From JBJXGV01 sp046160485 (lineage in GTDB: Bacteria > Orphanbacterota > Orphanbacteria > JBJXGV01), in assembly GCA_046160485.1 (NCBI GenBank), contig JBJXGV010000029.1, positions 1-31,187 on the forward strand: a DNA stretch of 31,187 bases. Reading direction: 5' to 3'. A program made the position numbers and the translations under genes. The notes under the pieces were generated by a model, which saw nothing but the letters and a program-made list of their open reading frames with translations, was not told the origin of the DNA and made no database searches. Position 1 is the first letter of the stretch, and each line of letters opens with the position of its first letter. Of this stretch, positions 8,901-17,188 are shown piece after piece.

Positions 8901-11198
8901 CTACGCGCCCGCGGCGGCGTGTTTCTCCGCCGCGACCTTCGCCTCCGCCTCTTCGGCCTGCGCGTCGACGACGGCGAGCGCGACCATGTTGACCACCTCG
9001 TTGACCTCGGTGCCGCCATAGTGGAGCACGTGCACCGGTTTCCGCAACCCCACGACGATCGGTCCGATCGCGTCGGCGCCGCCGAGGTGTTGCACGAGCT
9101 TCATCGCGATATTGCCGGCCTCGAGATTCGGGAAGATGAGCACGTTCGCGGTCCCCGTGAGCCTGCAAAACGGGAAGAGGTCGTGGATCATGCCCGGCAC
9201 GACCGCCGTGTCCGCCTGCATCTCGCCGTCGATCTCGAGCCACGGCGCGCGCTCACGCACGATCTCCACGGCGCGGCGCATCTTCTCCTGCGACGGATGC
9301 GGCGCGCTCCCGAAATTCGAGAACGAGAGAAGCGCCACGCGCGGCACGACGCCGAAGCGGCGCGCCTCCTCCGCGCAAGAGATCGCCGTCTCCGCGATCT
9401 CCTCGGATGTCGGCTCCACCTTCACCGTCGTGTCGGCGAAGAAGTAGATCTCGTTCTTGACGATCATCATGTACATCCCCGAAACCTTCTTGAGGCCGGG
9501 CTTCGTGCGAATGATTTGAAGCGCGGGCCGCAGCGTGTCGGGGTAGTGCTGCGAGATGCCGGAGATGAGCGCGTCGGCATCGTTCTCGGCGAGCATCATC
9601 GTTCCGAAGTAGTTGTTGTCGAGCACGAGGCGCGCGGCCTCGCTCATCGTGAGGCCCTTGCGCTGGCGCATCTCGAAGAGCGCGTGCGCGTACCGCTCGC
9701 GCAGCGGCGACGTCCGCGGATCGATGATCGTCGCGTCCTCGAGGTCGAGCCGCAGCGCCTCCGCGCGGCGTTCGATCTCGATTTGATTGCCGAGCAGGAT
9801 CGGGTACGCGATCTTCTGGTCGAGCAGGATCTGTGTGGCGCGCAGGATCTTGTCGTTGTCGCCCTCGGGGAGCACGACGCGCTTCGGCGACTTCTGCGCC
9901 GTCATGATGAGCGAGCGCATGGTCGCGTGCGCCTTCCCGAAGCGCGCCTCGAGCGCGATCTTGTACTCGTCGATGTTGACCGGGCGGCGCGCCACGCCGG
10001 TGCGCATCGCCGCTTCCGCAACGGCCGACGCCTCCCACAAAAGAATGCGCGGATCGAACGGCTTCGGAATGATGTAGTCGGGTCCGAAGTGCAGATCGGT
10101 TCCGCCGTACGCGTGCCGCACCGTGTCGGGCACATCGACGCGCGCGAGCGCCGCGAGCGCCCGCGACGCGGCGAGTTTCATCTCGTCGTTGATCGCCGTC
10201 GCCCGCACGTCGAGCGCGCCGCGGAAAATGAACGGGAACCCGAGCACGTTGTTCACCTGATTCGGATAGTCGCTGCGCCCCGTAGCCATGATGATGTCGG
10301 AGCGCGCCGCGATCGCCTCTTCGTATGTGATCTCCGGAGCGGGATTCGCCATCGCGAAGACGATCGGCCGCGCAGCCATCGACTTGACCATCTCTTGCGT
10401 GACGCAGTTCGCGACCGAGACTCCGACGAAGACGTCCGCGCCGCGCATCGCTTCCGCGAGCGTGCGCAGCCGCGTGTCGCGCGCGAAGCGCTCCTTGTAG
10501 CGATTCATTCCCTTCTCGCGCCCCGCGTAGATCACGCCGGATGAGTCGCACATCACGATGTTGTCGGGCATGACGCCGAGCTGCATGTACAGATCGGCGC
10601 ACGCGATCCCCGCCGCGCCCGCGCCATTGAAGACGACGCGCACCTCGTCGACCCGCTTGTTGACGAGTTCGAGCGCGTTGATGAGCGCGGCCGCCGAGAT
10701 GATCGCGGTGCCGTGCTGGTCGTCGTGGAAAACCGGGATCGACATCGTGCGCCGCAACGTCTCCTCGATTAGGAAGCAGTCCGGCGCGCTGATGTCCTCG
10801 AGGTTGATGCCGCCGAACGTCGGCTCGAGAAGCTGCACGGTGCGGATGATTTCTTCCGGATCGCGGCTCGCCACTTCGATGTCGAACACGTCGATGTCGG
10901 CGAATCGCTTGAAGAGAACGCCCTTCCCCTCCATCACCGGCTTGCCCGCGAGCGCGCCGATGTCGCCGAGCCCGAGGACGGCCGTACCGTTCGATACGAC
11001 CGCGACGAGGTTTCCCTTCGCGGTGTAGCGGTACGCATCCTCCGGGTTCGCTTCGATCTCCTTGCAGGGGAACGCGACGCCTGGCGTGTACGCCAGGGAG
11101 AGGTCCCACTGCGTAAGGCAGGGTTTCGTGGGGGTGACTTCGATCTTTCCGCGGCGATCGCGCGCGTGATAGTCGAGCGCGTCGGACTTGCGAATCAT
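8901..11198 (-). CDS. maeB: NADP-dependent malic enzyme with C-terminal phosphotransacetylase-like domain (MaeB type)
   Basis: This 765-residue protein oxidatively decarboxylates malate to pyruvate with NAD(P)H formation. The N-terminal catalytic half shows AYTPGVA with Tyr37, the EGKGVLFK lysines (92, 97), metal-binding Glu134/Asp135 (LEDISAPD) and Asp159-160 (FHDDQHGTA), and the dinucleotide loop GAGAAGIA (192-199). From about 430 a phosphotransacetylase-like domain begins (RVVLPEGDNDKILRA). In MaeB proteins that domain is normally an allosteric acetyl-CoA sensor rather than an enzyme. GGGAGG lies 7 bases before the ATG. It heads a three-gene minus-strand unit with the alanine-dehydrogenase-like and CoA-transferase genes, 64 bases ahead of the former. 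Confidence 0.97.
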   Translation of the reverse strand: MIRKSDALDYHARDRRGKIEVTPTKPCLTQWDLSLAYTPGVAFPCKEIEANPEDAYRYTAKGNLVAVVSNGTAVLGLGDIGALAGKPVMEGKGVLFKRFADIDVFDIEVASRDPEEIIRTVQLLEPTFGGINLEDISAPDCFLIEETLRRTMSIPVFHDDQHGTAIISAAALINALELVNKRVDEVRVVFNGAGAAGIACADLYMQLGVMPDNIVMCDSSGVIYAGREKGMNRYKERFARDTRLRTLAEAMRGADVFVGVSVANCVTQEMVKSMAARPIVFAMANPAPEITYEEAIAARSDIIMATGRSDYPNQVNNVLGFPFIFRGALDVRATAINDEMKLAASRALAALARVDVPDTVRHAYGGTDLHFGPDYIIPKPFDPRILLWEASAVAEAAMRTGVARRPVNIDEYKIALEARFGKAHATMRSLIMTAQKSPKRVVLPEGDNDKILRATQILLDQKIAYPILLGNQIEIERRAEALRLDLEDATIIDPRTSPLRERYAHALFEMRQRKGLTMSEAARLVLDNNYFGTMMLAENDADALISGISQHYPDTLRPALQIIRTKPGLKKVSGMYMMIVKNEIYFFADTTVKVEPTSEEIAETAISCAEEARRFGVVPRVALLSFSNFGSAPHPSQEKMRRAVEIVRERAPWLEIDGEMQADTAVVPGMIHDLFPFCRLTGTANVLIFPNLEAGNIAMKLVQHLGGADAIGPIVVGLRKPVHVLHYGGTEVNEVVNMVALAVVDAQAEEAEAKVAAEKHAAAGA

Positions 11199-11221
11199 GG
11201 GAGAGCCTCCCTTTCCCGCGC

Positions 11222-11243
11222 GGGGGGGAGGGGGTAGGGCGGG
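11222..11243 (+). other. potential G-quadruplex tract upstream of maeB
   Basis: The plus strand carries four G-runs (11222-11228, 11230-11234, 11237-11239, 11241-11243) separated by one or two bases, matching the standard quadruplex pattern with very short loops. It starts 24 bases upstream of the maeB start, with the G-rich strand being the maeB template strand. Any effect would be on transcription, not on the mRNA leader. Confidence 0.5.
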
Positions 11244-11423
11244 CCCGGCGGATCAGACGATTGAACGGCGTTCGCATGGACCGTGCCTCGGCCCGGCGGG
11301 CGATCTTGTTGCGGCGCGAGCGGTTTGCGGCGCGAGTCGGCGGTGGCGCGGCGAATGCGGTGACAGAATGTCCCGCGCCAGGCTGCGCAGCGCGCGGTCC
11401 GGCTCACGCAGCCCGTGGCCCGC

Positions 11424-11451
11424 TTGCGGCCCAGGTGCGGCGAAGTGTAAC
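11424..11451 (+). promoter_or_regulatory. candidate promoter of the EVE-domain gene
   Basis: TTGCGG (11424-11429), a 16-base spacer and TGTAAC (11446-11451) form a plausible sigma-70-like pair, ending 8 bases before the ATG at 11460. If used, the message would be nearly leaderless, which fits the lack of a clear ribosome site before that ATG. It lies in the 261-base divergent region between maeB (minus) and this gene; no other clear signal is visible there apart from the G-run tract. Confidence 0.3.
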
Positions 11452-11459
11452 CTGCGTCG

Positions 11460-11867
11460 ATGTCCGCCTTCATTTTCAAGACCGAACCGTCGACATACTC
11501 GTGGGGCGATCTTGTGCGGAACCGGCGCGCGACGTGGGACGGCATCTCGAACGCGACCGCGCTTATTCGTCTCCGAACCGTGAGGAAGGGCGACGACGTG
11601 GTGATCTATCACACGGGCGGCGAGAAACGAGCGGTTGGGCTGGCGCGCGCGACGAGCGCGGCGTACGCCGACCCGAAACTCGACGACCCTAAGCGTGTCG
11701 TCGTCGACATTGCCCCGGAGCGTGCGTTCGAGTCGCCGGTGTCGCTCGCGGCGTTTCGCGCCGATGCGCTCCTCGCAAAAACGGACCTTGTGCGAATCTC
11801 TCGTCTCTCCGTCGTGCCGCTCTCCGCGGAGCAACTCAAACGTGTGTTGAAGCTCGCCGCGGGATAA
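11460..11867 (+). CDS. EVE domain protein
   Basis: The 135-residue product is a single EVE (PUA-like) domain. It shows the opening FIFKTEPSTYSWGDL, then WDGISNATALIRLRTVRKGD and VIYHTGGEKRAVGLARA. EVE domains bind modified bases in DNA or RNA, and stand-alone bacterial versions are widespread, with an exact role mostly unknown. It diverges from maeB and is followed after 37 bases by the TolB-like/TPR gene on the same strand. No restriction or defence genes are adjacent, so a housekeeping nucleic-acid role is more likely here than defence. The family assignment is strong; the function is not. Confidence 0.92.
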   Translation: MSAFIFKTEPSTYSWGDLVRNRRATWDGISNATALIRLRTVRKGDDVVIYHTGGEKRAVGLARATSAAYADPKLDDPKRVVVDIAPERAFESPVSLAAFRADALLAKTDLVRISRLSVVPLSAEQLKRVLKLAAG

Positions 11868-11904
11868 CGCGGCGAAGCGAATCTCCAAGAAAGGTGGATC
11901 GGAA

Positions 11905-13533
11905 TTGAATTCACGAGGCGGGATCGACGGCGCGCGCCCCGCGGTGCGCGCGAAATCACGAAGCGGCGGCTCGATTGCGACGGTGTTGCTTGCGTTCATC
12001 GCCGTGATCGCGGCACTCGTCGCGGGCGGTTGCCAGGATCGCGCCGCGCGAGACGCGGCCTCGGGCGGGTCCGCCGCGTCTGGAGGTAAGGCGAAGTCAT
12101 CGTCCGCGGGCAGCGTCATCACAATCGCCGTGCTTCCATTCGACAACGTGTCGGGCGAAACGGCCAACGACTACGTGAGTACGGGTTTCGCGGAAGAGCT
12201 GGCGCGGATGGTGGGCGGCCTTGCGCCGGCGAACGTGCGCGTGATCGCGCCCGAATCGGCACGCTGGTTTAAGCGCTCCGAGCAAGACGTCGCGGCGGCG
12301 GCGACGGAGTTGGGCGCGCAGTTTGTCGTTCGCGGAAGCGTCGAGCGCCACTCCGAGGTCGTGAAGATCGCGGCGGAGGTCATGCCGACCGCGGGCGGCG
12401 CCGTGAAGTGGTCGACCACGCATGAGTGCGACATGAAAGATGCCGGCGCGCAACTCAAGGAAATGGCGCAGGCGGTCGTTCGCGCCGCGGCGGGACTCGG
12501 CACCGAGATTGTCGACCGCGAGCCCGGGCGCGGGAGTGCGAAGTTTTCGATGGTCTACGACACGCACATCAAGGCGCGCGTGTTGCTCGTCGAGGCGGGT
12601 CCCGACGAGCTGTTGCAGGTCATCGAACTCTACGAGAACTCGCTCCAGATGGACCCAGAATTTCGGCTCACCTACGCCGGCATCGGATTGGCGCACCAAG
12701 CCGCCGGCGATTTGCCGAGCGCGAAGTGGGGAGCGCGCATGAACGTCGTGAAGGGGCGCTCGCGCGGAATGAAATCGATGGAGCGGGGCGAGGAGTTTTG
12801 CGAGGCGCGCACGCTCGCGGCGATCGCGTTGACGCGAATCGACGGGCGCTGGGCGCAAGGCGAGGAGGCGTTTCAGCGGGCGATTGCACTCAATCCGAGC
12901 TACGTGCCGGCGCGCGCGGCGTACTCCGACTTCTTGAGTGCGACGGGGCGCACCGCGGACGCGATCGCGCAGGCCGAGCTTGTGTGCACGCTCGATCCGC
13001 TCGCGGCGTCGGCGCGCGCGCTTCTCGGCGAGCGGCGTCTCGAGGCGGGCGACGCGGCGGGGGCGACGAAAGAGTTCACAGGAGCGATCGCGCTCGACAC
13101 GACGTGTCTTCCCGCGCGGATCGGACTCACATCGACGCTCATTCAGCAGAAGAAGTACGACGAGGCGATCGCGATGGCGACGTCGGCCGTGGATCAATCG
13201 GAACGGTCGGCGCCGGCGATGGCGCAGCTTGCGCGCGCTCTCGCTGGGGCGGGGCGCGCCGACGAAGCGCGCGCGCTCCTCGACGAACTCGAAACGCGCG
13301 TCGCGAAGTCGTTCGTTTCGCCGTACGCGATGGCGGTTGCCGCCGCGAGTATCGGCGACACGGAGGCGGCGTTCGGACTGCTCGACAAGGCGATTCTCGA
13401 CCGGTCGCGCCCTGTCGGATTGATCGACCGCGATCCGGCGATTGCGAGCTTGCGCTCCGATCCGCGCTACGAAACCGTGCGCGTGAAGCTCGGACTCGCG
13501 GCGCCGCCTCCGCAGCCTCCGCCGCAGCCGTAG
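11905..13533 (+). CDS. envelope-anchored TolB-like/TPR protein
   Basis: The 542-residue product has an N-terminal hydrophobic segment (about 23-42) ending VAGGC with Cys43, a possible lipoprotein site although the -3 residue is Ala. A Ser/Gly/Ala linker leads to a TolB N-terminal-like domain (about 71-200, opening ITIAVLPFDNVSGE and containing GAQFVVRGSVE). TPR-type helical repeats then run from about 220 to 510, and the protein ends in a Pro/Gln tail. This architecture is common in proteins linked to adenylate cyclases and kinases, acting as scaffolds. The start is TTG at 11905, supported by AGGTGG seven bases upstream; an in-frame GTG 13 codons on is an alternative. Partner unknown. Confidence 0.85.
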   Translation: MNSRGGIDGARPAVRAKSRSGGSIATVLLAFIAVIAALVAGGCQDRAARDAASGGSAASGGKAKSSSAGSVITIAVLPFDNVSGETANDYVSTGFAEELARMVGGLAPANVRVIAPESARWFKRSEQDVAAAATELGAQFVVRGSVERHSEVVKIAAEVMPTAGGAVKWSTTHECDMKDAGAQLKEMAQAVVRAAAGLGTEIVDREPGRGSAKFSMVYDTHIKARVLLVEAGPDELLQVIELYENSLQMDPEFRLTYAGIGLAHQAAGDLPSAKWGARMNVVKGRSRGMKSMERGEEFCEARTLAAIALTRIDGRWAQGEEAFQRAIALNPSYVPARAAYSDFLSATGRTADAIAQAELVCTLDPLAASARALLGERRLEAGDAAGATKEFTGAIALDTTCLPARIGLTSTLIQQKKYDEAIAMATSAVDQSERSAPAMAQLARALAGAGRADEARALLDELETRVAKSFVSPYAMAVAAASIGDTEAAFGLLDKAILDRSRPVGLIDRDPAIASLRSDPRYETVRVKLGLAAPPPQPPPQP

Positions 13534-13598
13534 CACGCGGCGCGCGGCCCGGCCGCGTCGCCACGTCGCCGCGCCGCCGCGCTGTCCCGCGACGCCGA

Positions 13599-14501
13599 TT
13601 ACCCCGCGTTGTACGCCGCGGCGAATGTCGTCGCCGCGAATTCCTCGATGGTCGTCGGCGTCGTGTTCTCTTTTGAGCGCGCTTCCGTCGCAGCGACGCG
13701 CCCTTCGTTGAAGCCGCGGTAGAGATCGATCATCGTGGCGGCCCAGTCGGGGGTCATTCCCATCCCGAGAAGCGCCTTCTCCGCGTCTTCATAGGGGAAT
13801 TCGACGTACGCCAGATCGGGTTTGCCGATCGCCGCACCGATCGCGCGCGTCGCTTCGCGATTCGACAGGTCGCGCGGTCCGAGCAATTCGCGCGTCGACT
13901 TGCCGCTCCATCCGCGATTCGCGAGCACGTCGCACGCCGCGGCCGCGATGTCGCGTGTCGCGATCATCGCCGTCGCGACGTCGCCCTTCATCGGCGAACC
14001 GAAAATCCCCATCGACTTGATCAGTCCGATGCCCAACAAACAGTTCTCCATGAAAAACGTCGGGCGAAGATGGAGAACGGCAACTCCGTCGAGGCCGTTG
14101 AGCCGCTGCTCGAGATCATGGAGCCCGGAGATGGGGCCGTTTCCGCTGGAGAGTTGCGCGCCGACGCTGCTGAGCGTGACGACGTGTTTCACCGGCGACG
14201 CCCGCAGCGCTTTCATGTACGCGTTGCCGACGGTGTTCTGGTAGGCGCGCGCCACCGGCGTCGCGTAGTTCGGCGGAATCATCGCGAAGACGGCGGACGC
14301 GCCTTCGAACGCATGGCGCATCGCGGTTTCATCCTCGACGGAGCCGGCGAACACCTCGGCGCCCTTCGCGGCGAGCGGTGCGAGGCGCTCGGCGGTGCGG
14401 CCGACGACGCGCACCTTCGCGCCCTTGGCGAGCAGCGCTTCCGCGAGCGGCTTGCCGATGTTGCCCGTGGCGCCTGTGATGACGATCAAATCCTTCGACA
14501 T
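13599..14501 (-). CDS. NmrA-like NAD(P)-binding protein (atypical SDR)
   Basis: The 300-residue protein opens with the dinucleotide motif ITGATGNIGKPL (8-19), followed by RVVGR in the second strand, typical of NmrA/quinone-oxidoreductase-2-like atypical SDRs. VFAMIPPNYATP and KHVVTLSSVGAQ are also family-like. No Tyr-x3-Lys catalytic pair of classical SDRs is evident, so it may be a redox sensor or a quinone reductase. GAGGAG lies 5 bases before the ATG. It follows DUF4126 on the same strand after 98 bases. Its stop faces that of the TPR gene across a 65-base GC-rich stretch (13534-13598) with a possible hairpin but no T-run. Confidence 0.88.
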   Translation of the reverse strand: MSKDLIVITGATGNIGKPLAEALLAKGAKVRVVGRTAERLAPLAAKGAEVFAGSVEDETAMRHAFEGASAVFAMIPPNYATPVARAYQNTVGNAYMKALRASPVKHVVTLSSVGAQLSSGNGPISGLHDLEQRLNGLDGVAVLHLRPTFFMENCLLGIGLIKSMGIFGSPMKGDVATAMIATRDIAAAACDVLANRGWSGKSTRELLGPRDLSNREATRAIGAAIGKPDLAYVEFPYEDAEKALLGMGMTPDWAATMIDLYRGFNEGRVAATEARSKENTTPTTIEEFAATTFAAAYNAG

Positions 14502-14599
14502 GACGACTCCTCTCTAGCAGAGGTGCTGCGTGAGCGCACGAATCGAATACGAATGCGGGAGAGCGAAGCGCGAAAAGCTAGGCAGCGGCCGCGCGGCCG

Positions 14600-15193
14600 T
14601 CAAGTCCGCGCGGTGCGGCCGAACAAGAAGCGGCGGGACGTCACGAAGAGCGCGATGCACGCCGTCGCGACGAGCACGATACACACGATCGGGAGCACGA
14701 TCGCGATGAGCGACGTGACGATGGAGCCCGCGAGTTCGAAGAGCGCGACGACCGGATTGGCGAGACCGCCGGTGAGCGCGGTCGATTTGAGGCGCGCGAG
14801 CACAGTGGCGCCCTGCACGACGCCGGCGGTGCCGCCGCCCGCGATGAGCGCGACGCTCCAGCGCACGAGCGGCGGCAAGTCGGTCAGAAGCGACGCGGTC
14901 GCGACCACGCCGCCGAGTATCGCCGCGGGCGTTGCGACCGAATCGAGCGCGTTATCGAGCCACGGAATGAAGTACGCGGCGATCTCGAGGACCGTCGCGG
15001 CGGCGAATGCGATCAGCGCGGGTGTCGTCGCGACCCACGCGAAGTCGGGCGAGAGCGGCAGGTACCCCGCGCGCGCGCCGATCGAGAGCGCCAGGAGCGG
15101 AACGAAAACACGGAAGCCGCATGCGGCGCTCAAGCCGAGGCCGATCGCGAGGCTGATCACGGATTCCATCGGGCCGAGGTCGATGCCGTTCAT
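14600..15193 (-). CDS. DUF4126 family membrane protein
   Basis: The 197-residue protein has about five hydrophobic segments: LAIGLGLSAACGFRVFVPLL, ALIAFAAATVLEIAAYFI, a Gly/Ala-rich pair in the middle, and IVTSLIAIVLPIVCIVLVA near the C-terminus. GFRVFVPLL with DNALDSVATP is characteristic of DUF4126, an uncharacterised family of inner-membrane proteins. The ATG overlaps the upstream stop as ATGA, so it is coupled to the VOC-fold gene; an in-frame extension further upstream is a shadow of that gene. Function unknown. Confidence 0.88.
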   Translation of the reverse strand: MNGIDLGPMESVISLAIGLGLSAACGFRVFVPLLALSIGARAGYLPLSPDFAWVATTPALIAFAAATVLEIAAYFIPWLDNALDSVATPAAILGGVVATASLLTDLPPLVRWSVALIAGGGTAGVVQGATVLARLKSTALTGGLANPVVALFELAGSIVTSLIAIVLPIVCIVLVATACIALFVTSRRFLFGRTART

Positions 15194-15579
15194 CGCGGCA
15201 ACTCGCACATGAGACCGAGCAGGTTGTTGTCGGGATCGCGGAAGAACGCGAGCCAGAGATCGTGCGACTCGAGCTTCGCGACGAGGTGCGGCTTCTGCTC
15301 GAAGACGACGCCGCGCTCGGCAAGCACATGGTACGTGCGATCGATGTCCGCAACCTTGTAGTAGAGGATCGAGCCGGCGTGATCGAACTCGGGCGACGAC
15401 GGCTCCGACAACATCAGGCGAACGCCGCCGCAATCGAAGAACGCCATCTTCGATGCGTCGAAGAGGTGCCGCATGCCGAGCGTGTCGCGATAGAAAGCCG
15501 TCGCGCGCGCGACGTCGTGCACGTTGATGGCGATCTGCCCGATGCGATCGAGGCCGAATCGCGCGCTCGTTGCGTTCAT
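15190..15579 (-). CDS. VOC superfamily (glyoxalase/bleomycin-resistance fold) protein
   Basis: The 129-residue protein has the paired beta-alpha-beta-beta-beta modules of the VOC fold: IGQIAINVHDVARATAFYRD then LGM, and later LYYKVADIDRTYHVLAERGV and FFRDPDNNLLGLMCE. Possible metal ligands are Gln in the first strand, Glu in MLSEP and the Glu of LMCE, so it may be a lyase or dioxygenase. The substrate cannot be told. It starts 4 bases after the alkylation-repair stop and overlaps DUF4126 by ATGA, so the three are one operon. Confidence 0.87.
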   Translation of the reverse strand: MNATSARFGLDRIGQIAINVHDVARATAFYRDTLGMRHLFDASKMAFFDCGGVRLMLSEPSSPEFDHAGSILYYKVADIDRTYHVLAERGVVFEQKPHLVAKLESHDLWLAFFRDPDNNLLGLMCELPR

Positions 15580-15583
15580 CGCG

Positions 15584-16300
15584 TTACCCCTTCTTCTTCG
15601 GCGTGGTCTTCGCCGCCTTCCGCGCCGCGACCGTCTTTTTGTGCGCGAGCATGCGCGCGATGTAGCCGGCGGCATCGGGCGTCTTACAGCCGGTCTCGCC
15701 GTGATCGACTTCGACGACGCCGATTTGTTTCGCGGCGGCGAGCGCCTTCGCGGTGAGGCTCGGGTTGCGGCCGCCGATGGCGATCATCGTCATATTCATC
15801 GCGTCGCGCACGCGATTCTTGCTGCCGTGGATGTCGCGGACGATCGTCGCGAGGAGCGCTTCGAACTCGGCGTCGGGGGTCGGCTCTTCGTCCATCGCGA
15901 AGTGCGCGTAGAGTTGCCACCCCGCGCGGCCGACCCACTCGCTCTTCGCCGCGATCCACTTCGGCGCGAGCACGCGGGCGAATGAGGTTTTTGCGGCGTA
16001 TCCGGAGAACGCGTCGGTGATCACGTAGTTGTCGAGGTCCTTCGCCCACGCCTCGAGCTCGCGCACGGTCGCTTGCGCAGGATCGGCGATCTTCATCGCG
16101 AGCGCGCGCGCGTCGTGGTTTCCGCTCGCGAAGAGTTCGCGCGCGAGCGCGTGATCGCGCCCGATCGATTTCGCGAGCGCGCCGAGAGTCGAATAACTCA
16201 CGCCGAACATCTGACCGCCGATTCCGTGACGCGGATAGATCTTTCGATTCTGCGCCGTGCCCGCCTTTTCGAGCGCGGCCATCGCTTCCTTGAATTGCAT
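15584..16300 (-). CDS. DNA alkylation repair protein (AlkD-like, HEAT-type)
   Basis: The 238-residue protein matches the DNA alkylation repair (PF08713) family: YPRHGIGGQMFGVSYSTLGA near the start, then GNHDARALAMKIAD, WAKDLDNYVITDAFSGY, and RVRDAMNMTMIAIGGRN. These all-helical proteins recognise alkylated bases by wrapping DNA; some are glycosylases and others have no known activity. This group has a C-terminal extension ending in a Lys-rich tail (KKTVAARKAAKTTPKKKG), probably for non-specific DNA contact. The ATG has GAGGAG about 9 bases upstream. The open frame before it reads into the promoter region. A strong promoter-like pair lies at 16375-16402. Confidence 0.9.
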   Translation of the reverse strand: MQFKEAMAALEKAGTAQNRKIYPRHGIGGQMFGVSYSTLGALAKSIGRDHALARELFASGNHDARALAMKIADPAQATVRELEAWAKDLDNYVITDAFSGYAAKTSFARVLAPKWIAAKSEWVGRAGWQLYAHFAMDEEPTPDAEFEALLATIVRDIHGSKNRVRDAMNMTMIAIGGRNPSLTAKALAAAKQIGVVEVDHGETGCKTPDAAGYIARMLAHKKTVAARKAAKTTPKKKG

Positions 16301-16374
16301 TTCGGCGAATCTCCTCTTTGTCGTGCGAGGTTGTGTACGCGCCGCGTCGCATTCGGTGGCTCGCGGGCGCCGAC

Positions 16375-16402
16375 AGTATAGCTCGCACCGCGCCCGTGTC
16401 GA
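16375..16402 (-). promoter_or_regulatory. sigma-70-type promoter of the alkylation-repair operon
   Basis: On the minus strand TCGACA (complement of 16397-16402, five of six consensus -35 bases), a 16-base spacer, and TATACT (complement of 16375-16380, five of six consensus -10 bases) are correctly spaced. The predicted leader is about 65 bases before the ATG at 16300. It is among the best promoter matches I found in the window. Confidence 0.6.
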
Positions 16403-16419
16403 ACTCCCCGCGGACGCGA

Positions 16420-16425
16420 TACAAT
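16420..16425 (+). promoter_or_regulatory. candidate -10 element of the ECF sigma gene
   Basis: TACAAT at 16420-16425 sits on the plus strand in the divergent region, about 92 bases before the sigma factor ATG. The -35 region overlaps the -35 of the opposite-facing repair promoter (16397-16404) and matches poorly. A shared or competing control point is possible but unproven. Confidence 0.3.
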
Positions 16426-16517
16426 TGCGCGCGCGAGCTCGGCGAGTATTCGGCGCGTTCCGCCGGGGCTCACCGGCTCGAGTCGCAATGCGATTCCGAG
16501 GCGATCGTAGGAGTCCG

Positions 16518-17138
16518 ATGGACTGGATCACAACCTCGACCATTCTGCACGACCTGCGCAATCTCGAGAATCGCGCGGCGTGGGGCCAGTTCGTGCAGCG
16601 ATTTCGCGCACCCGTGGTGAGCTTCGCGCGTCGCATGGGCGTGCCGGCGGAGCAATGCGAGGATGTCGCACAGGAAACGCTCATGGCGTTCGTGAAGAGT
16701 TACCAAGAGGGGAAGTACGATCGCGCGAAAGGGCATCTGTCGAGCTGGCTCTTCGGAATCGCGTACCGGCAAGCGCTCATGAACCTCCGCAGTGCCGGCC
16801 GTCGCGAGGTGCTCCTGCCGGGTTCCGCCGACAGCCAGCCGCCCGGCGAGAACATTCCCGACGAGCGCTTCGCGACGACGCACTGGGACGTGCGCTGGGA
16901 GGAGTTCGTCTTCCAAGAATGTTACGAGCGCGTCCGCGCCGAACTCTCGGAGGAGACGCGTCGCGCGTTCGAGCGCGTCGTTCTCGAGGACGCGTCGCCC
17001 GAGCAAGCCGCCGCGGATCTCGGCGTGTCAGTGAAGGCGATCTACAACGCGAAGCATCGCGTGCTGCGGCGCATTCGCGAGGTGCGCGCCGAACTCGAAG
17101 GGACGGAAAGGATGATCGCCCCCCCGCCCTCGCTGTAA
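16518..17138 (+). CDS. ECF-type RNA polymerase sigma factor
   Basis: The 206-residue protein has sigma region 2 at about 20-95 (NRAAWGQFVQRF, then CEDVAQETLMAFVKSY and SSWLFGIAYRQALMNLR). Region 4 lies at about 140-192 (LSEETRRAF, SPEQAAADLGVSVKAIYNAKHRVLRRI, a helix-turn-helix). There is no region 3. AGGAG lies 4 bases before ATG 16518; an open frame upstream to 16257 is not sigma-like. Its opening resembles ECF groups found beside serine/threonine kinases in Planctomycetes and similar phyla. The next plus-strand gene is such a kinase, carrying an anti-sigma-like zinc finger, so regulation of this sigma by that kinase is a good inference. Confidence 0.94.
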   Translation: MDWITTSTILHDLRNLENRAAWGQFVQRFRAPVVSFARRMGVPAEQCEDVAQETLMAFVKSYQEGKYDRAKGHLSSWLFGIAYRQALMNLRSAGRREVLLPGSADSQPPGENIPDERFATTHWDVRWEEFVFQECYERVRAELSEETRRAFERVVLEDASPEQAAADLGVSVKAIYNAKHRVLRRIREVRAELEGTERMIAPPPSL

Positions 17139-17188
17139 CCTGCGTCGCCGCGGAGCCCGTCGTTTCGACGGCGAACTGCTGCCAGAGT

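Noticed and set aside
8808..10544. A 578-codon plus-strand open frame opposite maeB
   Set aside because: maeB is complete with all catalytic motifs; the antisense product is His/Arg-rich without domains.
11253..12167. A 304-codon minus-strand open frame across the EVE-domain gene and the start of the TPR gene
   Set aside because: Its product is Arg-rich with no recognisable domain, while the plus strand encodes a clear EVE domain and a supported TPR start in the same DNA.
12097..13536. A 479-codon minus-strand open frame opposite the TPR gene
   Set aside because: Arg-rich mirror of a TPR coding sequence with no start signal or recognisable fold.
13534..13598. GC-rich hairpin between the convergent TPR and NmrA-like genes as a terminator
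   Set aside because: A stem around CGCGG/CCGCG can form, but no T-run follows on either strand.
11446..17147. A 14-base identical sequence TGTAACCTGCGTCG at 11446-11459 and 17134-17147
   Set aside because: One 14-base match is expected by chance in a GC-skewed 31-kb window. One copy overlaps a stop codon and the other a possible -10, so there is no common context.
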